A stretch of DNA of 8,944 bases from an uncultured Methanobrevibacter sp. (GTDB lineage Archaea > Methanobacteriota > Methanobacteria > Methanobacteriales > Methanobacteriaceae): contig CACZPT010000121.1 in NCBI GenBank assembly GCA_902783085.1, positions 1 through 8,944 of the forward strand, given 5' to 3'. Positions 1 through 4,542 of this stretch are shown here, piece after piece (position 1 is the first letter of the stretch; the number at the start of each line of letters is the position of its first letter). Below the pieces are notes generated by a model. That model saw nothing but the letters and a program-made list of their open reading frames with translations, was not told the origin of the DNA and searched no databases. Made by a program: the position numbers and the translations under genes.

Positions 1-10
1 AATAATATAA

Positions 11-23
11 ATAATTATATATG
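11..23 (+). promoter_or_regulatory. Candidate TATA box of fdhD (leaderless promoter)
   Basis: The run TTATATAT at 15-22 lies about 22 bases before the A of the fdhD ATG at 40. An archaeal TATA box is normally centred about 25 bases before the transcription start, so transcription would begin at or next to the ATG. No Shine-Dalgarno sequence is visible between the box and the ATG, which agrees with a leaderless mRNA. The surroundings are so AT-rich that other positions cannot be excluded. Confidence 0.45.
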
Positions 24-39
24 TATATTATAATACACT

Positions 40-789
40 ATGAAAATTAAAAAAATTGATGCAGTTTCATATAAAAATAATAAGACTGAGATTGTTAATG
101 AAAATGTTGTTAATGATGAAACAATTATTTTAACAATTAATAATTCTATAATAAGAAGCTTATCTGCTATTGATGATTCTTTAAAAGAATTTGCAGTAGG
201 TTATTTATTCGATGAAAATATGGTTGAATCAATTGATTCAATTGAAGAAATCAAAATTGAAAAAAACAGAATTAATGTTCAAATTGATGATAGGCTTTTA
301 AAAAGTAATGAAAGTGTTTTATGCTCTGATTCAGCAGGAGGATGGAGAAGTAAAATTAAAACTGTTAATCATATTGAATCTGATTTTCAAGTATCCGTTC
401 ATGAATTAATTAATAGAATTGAAGAGATGAAAAACCACGCTAAAATATGGTGGGCAACTGGTGGAACACATGTGGCCGGAATTGTTTATGATAATCAGTT
501 TATTGTAAAAGAAGATGTGAGTAGGCATGTTGCAGTTGATAAAGTAGTGGGTTATGGTATTTTACATGATTTTGATTTATCTAATTCTTATATTATATAC
601 AGTGGAAGAATGCCTGGCGATATGGTGATTAAAATGAGTAGGGTTGGAATTCCAATACTTGCATCAAATGCTGCACCGGCATACTCCGGATATAAAATAG
701 CTAAAAAAGGAAATATAACATTAGTTGGATTTTTAAGAGGTGAAAGGTGTAATATTTATAATAATCAAAATAGAGTAATTTTTGATTGA
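40..789 (+). CDS. fdhD: FdhD, formate dehydrogenase accessory sulfurtransferase
   Basis: FdhD passes sulfur from a cysteine desulfurase to the molybdenum/tungsten bis-pterin cofactor of formate dehydrogenase, which activates the enzyme in the cytoplasm. The 249 residues show family hallmarks in order: the cysteine loop C-S-D-S-A-G-G-W (residues 95-102), TGGTHVAG (about 140-147), DVSRHVAVDKVVG (159-171), SGRMPGD (188-194), the 'GIPILASNAAPAYSG' stretch (203-217) and 'LVGFLRGERCNIY' near the C terminus. Length is normal for the family. The classic CxxC is CxxS here: Cys95 is present but the second position is Ser98, and the only other cysteine is Cys237. The ATG at 40 has no Shine-Dalgarno and fits a leaderless start. 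The stop abuts the stop of the convergent hxlB. A ModE-like regulator two genes away fits a molybdenum/formate context. No formate dehydrogenase subunit is visible in the window. Confidence 0.93.
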   Translation: MKIKKIDAVSYKNNKTEIVNENVVNDETIILTINNSIIRSLSAIDDSLKEFAVGYLFDENMVESIDSIEEIKIEKNRINVQIDDRLLKSNESVLCSDSAGGWRSKIKTVNHIESDFQVSVHELINRIEEMKNHAKIWWATGGTHVAGIVYDNQFIVKEDVSRHVAVDKVVGYGILHDFDLSNSYIIYSGRMPGDMVIKMSRVGIPILASNAAPAYSGYKIAKKGNITLVGFLRGERCNIYNNQNRVIFD

Positions 790-795
790 TTACTC
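773..795. terminator. Stem-loop spanning the two convergent stop codons of fdhD and hxlB
   Basis: GAGTAAT (773-779) pairs perfectly with ATTACTC (789-795), leaving a 9-base loop. The TGA of fdhD (787-789) and the TAA of hxlB (790-792, minus strand) lie in the loop and 3' arm. Because the two genes converge with no spacer, a hairpin here would be made in both transcripts. A strong T-tract follows on neither strand, so a role in termination or 3'-end definition is only inferred. Confidence 0.35.
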
Positions 796-1380
796 CAATA
801 CTGTATGTCTTGCTTTTAAATCACTTTCAGTTTGATGCATTTTTTCCATTAATTCAGATACAATTGCATCTAAAAATACAAGTGTTGTTAATTCAAAAGC
901 TGTTCCGAGTGGTGTTAGTGAAGTATAATTACCATGAATTTGACGTTTCATATAATTTTCGTCATCAACTTCTTTTTTTGTTCTACCTTTAACAATAACG
1001 CAGCTATCTGCAAGTTGTCCTAAAGTTGATTCTGGATAAGAAGTTACAACTAATACTTTAGATCCTCTATTCTTAGCGATTTTAACTGCAGATACGATAG
1101 TATTTGTTTCACCTGATCCTGAAATAGCTATTATACAATCATTTTCATAAATAGCTGGGGAAATAGTTTCGCCGACGACATAAACACTTAATCCCAAATG
1201 CATTAATCTCATCGCAAATGCTTTTGCAGCAAGTCCTGATCTTCCAGCTCCAGTAACAAAGACATTTTTAGAGTTTATTATAATATCTTCAAATTTTTCA
1301 ATTGAATCTTCATCTAAAAATTCCACAGCAGCTGTAATATTGTCCAAAATTGCTCGAATAGAGTTTTTCATTAATTCCAT
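790..1380 (-). CDS. hxlB: 6-phospho-3-hexuloisomerase (SIS domain, RuMP pathway)
   Basis: This enzyme interconverts D-arabino-hex-3-ulose 6-phosphate and fructose 6-phosphate. With hexulose-phosphate synthase it forms the ribulose-monophosphate pathway, which many archaea run in reverse to make ribulose 5-phosphate and formaldehyde. The 196 residues form one SIS domain: FVTGAGRSGLAAKAFAMRL (41-59), the phosphate-binding ISGSGET (86-92), VLVVTSYPESTLGQLAD (109-125) and LGTAFE (158-163), the family glutamate motif. Length and motifs match MJ1247-type PHI. ATG at 1380 is preceded on the minus strand by AGGATTGAT three bases upstream, a plausible Shine-Dalgarno; ATG codon 4 is an alternative. Its synthase partner is not in the window. 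It faces the ModE-like gene across 60 bases. Confidence 0.9.
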   Translation of the reverse strand: MELMKNSIRAILDNITAAVEFLDEDSIEKFEDIIINSKNVFVTGAGRSGLAAKAFAMRLMHLGLSVYVVGETISPAIYENDCIIAISGSGETNTIVSAVKIAKNRGSKVLVVTSYPESTLGQLADSCVIVKGRTKKEVDDENYMKRQIHGNYTSLTPLGTAFELTTLVFLDAIVSELMEKMHQTESDLKARHTVLE

Positions 1381-1409
1381 TTTATCAATCCTAAAACCAT
1401 TACTATTAA

Positions 1410-1437
1410 TTATGATAAAAACTTTAATATATAATTA
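1410..1437. promoter_or_regulatory. Divergent overlapping promoters of hxlB (-) and the ModE-like gene (+)
   Basis: The 60 bases between the two divergent starts must hold both promoters. On the minus strand TTATATAT (1434-1427) would place transcription near 1405, giving hxlB a leader of about 25 bases that contains its Shine-Dalgarno (AGGA at 1392-1389). On the plus strand TTATGATA (1410-1417) would place transcription near 1440, making the regulator mRNA leaderless; no Shine-Dalgarno precedes its ATG. The two boxes lie within 10 bases of each other, so one bound regulator could affect both genes. Positions are inferred by eye. Confidence 0.4.
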
Positions 1438-1440
1438 ATT

Positions 1441-2310
1441 ATGAATCTTGAAAGTAAAGGTCTGATTAGTTTAGAAATTAATGGGGATATTTACGATTAT
1501 AAACTCTATCAAAGTTTAGATGCGTTAAATAGAACTAAATCACAGAGAAAATCCGCTAAAGAGTTGAATATATCCCATACTGTTTTTAATAGAAGAATAA
1601 TTCGAGCTGAAGAGCGGTTGAATTTAAAATTAACTGAAAAAGTAGGTAACGGTAGTAAACTAAGCGATGACGGCATGAAACTTCTTGAGGAATATCGTAA
1701 ATACTTAATACAAATCGATGAACAGGATAATATTAATATAGCTGGTGGACATATTAGTTCAGGATTATTAGAAAGTATTAATGTTCCTTATGATATCAAT
1801 GTCTATAGTAGTAATGATTCGGATGCTTTTAAACTAGCTAAAAGAGGTGTTGTTGATTTATTAACTCTTGATGATCCATTAATTGCATATGAAAGGGATT
1901 TGAATTTTACACCAATTGCTTATGATTATTTAGTTTTAATTTCAAGTCCGGATTCAAAAGAAATTAAAAGTATTGCTGATTTGGATAATCTTAATTTTGT
2001 AAAAGTTGATGGCTCAGCACAAAGACTTGCATGGAATAGTCTAGAACATTATGATTTAGATTATAATATAGTTCATAGTGTCAATTCGCAATTTGATGCT
2101 TTTAAGGTTGTTAAAAATTCTAAAGATTTATATAGTTTTTTGAATGCTAGTTATTTTAATGGAAATAAAATTTTAAAGTTTGATACACGTCATGTGATTA
2201 GTTTAGTTAAAGTAAATGAAAATGATGATAAAACAGATGATTTTATCAGATATTTATTGAATAATGCTCAAAAAGATATTGAAAAACAAGGTTTTATTCC
2301 AATTGATTAA
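1441..2310 (+). CDS. ModE-type winged-helix regulator with PBP-like ligand-binding domain
   Basis: The 289-residue protein has two parts. Residues about 20-90 form a ModE/LysR-type winged helix-turn-helix: SQRKSAKELNISHTVFNRRI (34-53), the linker helix 'RAEERLNLKL', then 'GNGSKLSDDGMKLLEEY' (69-85), the ModE wing and helix signature. Residues about 95-289 resemble the PBP-like (TupA/ModA-type) domain that replaces the usual MOP ligand domain in archaeal ModE relatives: 'AFKLAKRGVVDLLTLDD', 'YDYLVLISSPDS', and 'VKVDGSAQRLAWNSL', the counterpart of the family's GSGxR ligand loop. It probably senses an oxyanion such as molybdate or tungstate, or a related metabolite, and controls transcription. 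The fdhD neighbour supports a Mo/W theme, though the adjacent target may be hxlB. The ligand is not established by the sequence. ATG 1441 is the only sensible start. Confidence 0.8.
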   Translation: MNLESKGLISLEINGDIYDYKLYQSLDALNRTKSQRKSAKELNISHTVFNRRIIRAEERLNLKLTEKVGNGSKLSDDGMKLLEEYRKYLIQIDEQDNINIAGGHISSGLLESINVPYDINVYSSNDSDAFKLAKRGVVDLLTLDDPLIAYERDLNFTPIAYDYLVLISSPDSKEIKSIADLDNLNFVKVDGSAQRLAWNSLEHYDLDYNIVHSVNSQFDAFKVVKNSKDLYSFLNASYFNGNKILKFDTRHVISLVKVNENDDKTDDFIRYLLNNAQKDIEKQGFIPID

Positions 2311-2370
2311 TAGTTATCATGCGCTCTATCCAAAATACAATATAATAATAAAATATAAAATAAATAATCA

Positions 2371-2388
2371 GATGTTTGCAAAAACATC
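2371..2388 (+). repeat. Perfect 7-bp hairpin with GCAA (GNRA) tetraloop
   Basis: GATGTTT (2371-2377) and AAACATC (2382-2388) are exact reverse complements around the loop GCAA, a GNRA-class tetraloop. No T-tract follows directly, so it is not a typical intrinsic terminator. It could belong to the 3' untranslated region of the ModE-like gene or to an unannotated structured RNA; it could also be a chance stem in AT-rich DNA. Confidence 0.4.
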
Positions 2389-2509
2389 AAAATCTTATGG
2401 ATTGAAAAGGGCGAGCTCTGTAATTCCACAAACATGTAATTTATAGCTCCTAAACTAATAATCCCCTATTTTTAAAAGTAGACAAACTCAAAAATCATTT
2501 ATTGTTGTG

Positions 2510-2548
2510 AAATCTAATCAATCACATGATTTTAGATTTTGCAAAATC
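2510..2548. promoter_or_regulatory. Candidate operator palindromes upstream of the nucleoside kinase
   Basis: Two overlapping dyads lie here: AAATCTAA (2510-2517) with TTAGATTT (2532-2539), and the uninterrupted 14-base palindrome GATTTTGCAAAATC (2535-2548). A TATA-like TTAAATAA (2550-2557) follows directly and would put transcription near 2579, just upstream of the Shine-Dalgarno at 2590-2596. The dyads would then cover the BRE/TATA region, where an archaeal repressor or activator often binds. The regulator is unknown, and the promoter call is inferred from spacing. Confidence 0.4.
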
Positions 2549-2589
2549 ATTAAATAATGATGAAATACAATATAAGAGTATAAACAAAA

Positions 2590-2596
2590 AGGCGAT
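2590..2596 (+). promoter_or_regulatory. Ribosome binding site that fixes the kinase start at 2601
   Basis: AGGCGAT differs in one base from AGGTGAT, the core complementary to the archaeal 16S 3' end, and ends four bases before ATG 2601. The same GTGAT-N4-ATG spacing is seen before thiC, and lysS has GGTGA-N5-ATG. No comparable site precedes the in-frame ATG at 2526. Confidence 0.6.
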
Positions 2597-2600
2597 GATT

Positions 2601-3515
2601 ATGGTAGAAAAAAGAGATTTACTTGCAATTGGTCATTCTGCTCATGATTATATAATTAGAGTACCTAATTTTCCAAAAGCAAACTTTTCAGCACCAATAA
2701 CAGATATGAAGACATTTAATGGTGGAGCTGCAGCCAATGTTGCTTGTGTTGGAGCTAAACTTGGATTAAAAACTTCATTAGTTTCAGCAGTTGGTGGTGA
2801 TTTTAAAAAGACTGAATATTATGAGCATATGGAAAACTTAGATATCAATACAGAATCATTAATTATAGTTCCTGGAGAAAAAACTCCAACAGCATTTGTA
2901 TTAACCGATGATAATTCAGATCAGATTAGTTATTTCTATTGGGGAGCAGCTAGAGAATTTAGCGATAGTAAAGCTCCATCAATAGCTATTAAAAATACTG
3001 AAGCTATTCATTTAGCTACAGGTGATCCTGAATTTAACTGGAAATGTGCTGTTGAAGCAAAAAATGAAGAAAAACTTGTTTCATTTGATCCCGGTCAGGA
3101 TTTGGGAATGTATGATACCAAAAAATTAAAAGATGTTATTGAAAATACAACTATACTTTTTGGAAATCATCATGAAATTGAAAGAATATTAGAATCTCTA
3201 GAAACAGACTTAACTGGTCTTAGAGAGTTAGGTCCAAAGATAATTGTTAAAACATGTGGTGCTAATGGTAGTGAAATATACTCTAACGAGGAAAAAATTA
3301 GAATAAAAGCCATTAACGTCGATGTTGTTGATCCGACAGGGGCTGGAGATTCATATCGTGCAGGATTTTTATCAAGATTCTTAAATGGTGAATCTTTAGA
3401 AGCATCTGCCAAATTTGCATCATCAGTATCATCATTTATTATTGAACATCAGGGCTGTCAGACCAATATGCCTACTTTTGATGATGCTTATGAAAGAATG
3501 AATGAGTTTTATTAA
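2601..3515 (+). CDS. PfkB-family nucleoside kinase (MJ0406/MjNK-like)
   Basis: PfkB (ribokinase) family enzyme, 304 residues from ATG 2601, probably phosphorylating nucleosides with ATP in the cytoplasm for salvage. Motifs: LLAIGHSAHDYIIRVPNFP near the N terminus, the FNGGAAANVA substrate-loop motif (about 39-48), HLATGDPEFN, VSFDPGQDLG, KTCGANGSE (about 217-225) and DPTGAGDSYRAGF (about 244-256), with Asp250 of GAGD as catalytic base. From memory this tracks the Methanocaldococcus jannaschii nucleoside kinase MJ0406 almost throughout, including a C-terminal 'GCQTN.PT' segment. The frame is open back to ATG 2526, but the extra 25 residues have no counterpart in that family and overlap palindromic DNA, while ATG 2601 has a Shine-Dalgarno; ATG 2595 is a second alternative. 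Substrate range (inosine, guanosine, cytidine in MjNK) is inferred. A radical SAM gene follows after 27 bases. Confidence 0.85.
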   Translation: MVEKRDLLAIGHSAHDYIIRVPNFPKANFSAPITDMKTFNGGAAANVACVGAKLGLKTSLVSAVGGDFKKTEYYEHMENLDINTESLIIVPGEKTPTAFVLTDDNSDQISYFYWGAAREFSDSKAPSIAIKNTEAIHLATGDPEFNWKCAVEAKNEEKLVSFDPGQDLGMYDTKKLKDVIENTTILFGNHHEIERILESLETDLTGLRELGPKIIVKTCGANGSEIYSNEEKIRIKAINVDVVDPTGAGDSYRAGFLSRFLNGESLEASAKFASSVSSFIIEHQGCQTNMPTFDDAYERMNEFY

Positions 3516-3536
3516 CTCATTTAACTTATTTTTTTT
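3501..3536 (+). terminator. Hairpin plus T8 terminator across the kinase stop codon
   Basis: AATGAGTT (3501-3508) and AACTCATT (3514-3521) form a perfect 8-bp stem with loop TTATT. The TAA stop (3513-3515) lies at the loop/3'-arm junction. Eight consecutive T (3529-3536) follow, and the ATG of the next gene starts six bases later at 3543. This looks like an intrinsic terminator; archaeal polymerases chiefly respond to the T-tract. Confidence 0.6.
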
Positions 3537-3542
3537 GATAAA

Positions 3543-4412
3543 ATGCACTACACCACTGTAAAAACCATATTATCACCAAAAAATGGAATAAATCTTTATA
3601 GAGGTTGTACCCATGGATGCATATACTGTGATTCAAGAAGTACAATATATGATATTAGCCATCCCTTCGAAGATATAGCCGTTAAAGAAAATGGACTGGA
3701 TTTATTAAAAAAAGCGCTTAAAAATAAAAAAGAAAAAGTTATGATTGGAACCGGGTCAATGTCTGATCCATATATGCCAATCGAAAAAAGATTAAAATAT
3801 ACACAAAGTGCTTTAAAACTAATTTATAAGTATGGTCATGGCTTTACATGTATTACAAAATCTGATTTAGTTTTAAGAGATATGAATTTACTTAAAAAGA
3901 TTAATGGGAAATCTAAAGCTGTTATACAAATGACTTTAACAACAGCCAACGAAGAGTTGTGTAAAATTTTAGAACCTAATGTGTGTACAACAAAAAGACG
4001 TGTGGAAGTTTTAAAAATACTGAATGAAGAAAATATTCCAACAATTGTTTGGTTATGTCCAATATTGCCGTTTATTAATGATGATGAGGAAAATATTGAA
4101 AGACTTATTGAATATTGTATTGAATGTGATGTTAAGGGAGTGCTTTGTTTTGAAATGGGTATGACTTTAAGAGAAGGCAATAGAGAATATTTTTATGAAA
4201 ATCTAGATAAATACTTTCCAAATTTAAAAAATAAATATATTAAGCATTATAAAAATAATTACGGTATTTTGAGCCCTTATAATAAAAAACTAATGGATAT
4301 ATTTAATAAAAGAACTTCAAAAGCAGGCATTATGAATAAACCTGATGAAATTTTCACTTACCTTAATGAATTTCCTATAAAAGAAACTTCAAAACAATCC
4401 ACGCTATTTTAA
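3543..4412 (+). CDS. Radical SAM protein, SPL-like family (COG1533 type)
   Basis: This 289-residue protein is a radical SAM enzyme of the spore-photoproduct-lyase-like/Rv2578c group. The [4Fe-4S] cluster motif CTHGCIYC (Cys22, Cys26, Cys29) sits near the N terminus after 'SPKNGINLYRG', which is typical of that group. Other markers are GTGSMSDPYMPIE (69-81; the GSMSDPY element is characteristic), 'CITKSDLVLRD', 'TLTTANEELCKILEPN' and 'PTIVWLCPILPFINDD'. The reaction is unknown: most relatives are annotated only as radical SAM, and nothing shows DNA photoproduct repair. The C terminus ends in QSTLF, similar to sliding-clamp-binding peptides. ATG 3543 has only TGATAAA before it, the same context as hxlB; a T8 terminator ends six bases upstream, so a private promoter, perhaps around 3507-3514, is likely. 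Confidence 0.83.
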   Translation: MHYTTVKTILSPKNGINLYRGCTHGCIYCDSRSTIYDISHPFEDIAVKENGLDLLKKALKNKKEKVMIGTGSMSDPYMPIEKRLKYTQSALKLIYKYGHGFTCITKSDLVLRDMNLLKKINGKSKAVIQMTLTTANEELCKILEPNVCTTKRRVEVLKILNEENIPTIVWLCPILPFINDDEENIERLIEYCIECDVKGVLCFEMGMTLREGNREYFYENLDKYFPNLKNKYIKHYKNNYGILSPYNKKLMDIFNKRTSKAGIMNKPDEIFTYLNEFPIKETSKQSTLF

Positions 4413-4417
4413 ATATA

Positions 4418-4437
4418 TCAAATTTAATAGAATTTGA
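4418..4437 (+). terminator. Possible 3' hairpin of the radical SAM gene
   Basis: TCAAATT (4418-4424) and AATTTGA (4431-4437) form a 7-bp stem with a 6-base loop, five bases after the stop codon. It is made almost wholly of A-T pairs and no clean T-tract follows, so it is a weak terminator candidate. Confidence 0.3.
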
Positions 4438-4533
4438 ATCAATTAATTTAAATATTATTAATACATAATTTTTAATATCAAATAGGAATGAAATTTTAAT
4501 CAAATTTTATTGAGATAAGTAAATTGTAATTGA

Positions 4534-4538
4534 GTGAT
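4534..4538 (+). promoter_or_regulatory. thiC ribosome binding site
   Basis: GTGAT, within GAGTGAT (4532-4538), is complementary to the archaeal 16S 3' end and stands four bases before ATG 4543. The GTG at 4534 is in frame and could be misread as a start codon, but its position and sequence fit the Shine-Dalgarno better. Confidence 0.65.
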
Positions 4539-4542
4539 ACTA

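Larger units (their letters stand above)
2311..2600. other. Intergenic region with hairpins and palindromes
   Basis: About 290 bases separate the regulator from the nucleoside kinase when the latter starts at 2601. I see no convincing protein gene, tRNA or known riboswitch. The stretch contains a perfect hairpin with a GCAA tetraloop (2371-2388), a locally GC-richer patch with complementary GAGCT/AGCTC (2413-2417 and 2445-2449), the near-palindrome CTATTTTTAAAAGTAG (2466-2481), the inverted repeat AAATCTAA/TTAGATTT (2510-2517 and 2532-2539) and the perfect 14-base palindrome GATTTTGCAAAATC (2535-2548). The repeated heptamer TGTAATT occurs at 2419-2425 and 2435-2441. The 3' end of the regulator mRNA and the promoter of the kinase must both lie here. 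Confidence 0.6.

Noticed and set aside
2264..2446. Small protein gene of about 60 codons overlapping the regulator 3' end
   Set aside because: It starts out of frame inside the regulator gene, has no ribosome site, and its product is low-complexity Lys/Ile/Asn typical of chance frames in AT-rich DNA.
2551..2600. C/D box guide RNA suggested by ATGATGA-like sequence near 2557-2564
   Set aside because: A C-box-like string is present but no convincing D box (CTGA) or internal C'/D' pair follows at the right spacing. ATGATGA-like strings are common in AT-rich archaeal DNA.
2311..2600. tRNA gene in the intergenic region
   Set aside because: No cloverleaf with a TTC-type T loop and acceptor stem can be formed. 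The visible stems are isolated hairpins.
2590..4412. Nucleoside kinase and radical SAM protein as a functional operon
   Set aside because: They are only 27 bases apart on one strand, but a perfect stem-loop with T8 separates them. Their functions show no evident link, so shared function is not supported.
4534..4542. GTG start of thiC at 4534
   Set aside because: The GTG is part of GAGTGAT, the Shine-Dalgarno with normal four-base spacing to ATG 4543. Using it as a start would leave the gene without a ribosome site.
4413..4542. TPP riboswitch upstream of thiC
   Set aside because: The conserved elements of the TPP aptamer (such as a CUGAGA core with GC-rich flanking stems) are absent, and the region is almost entirely A/T.
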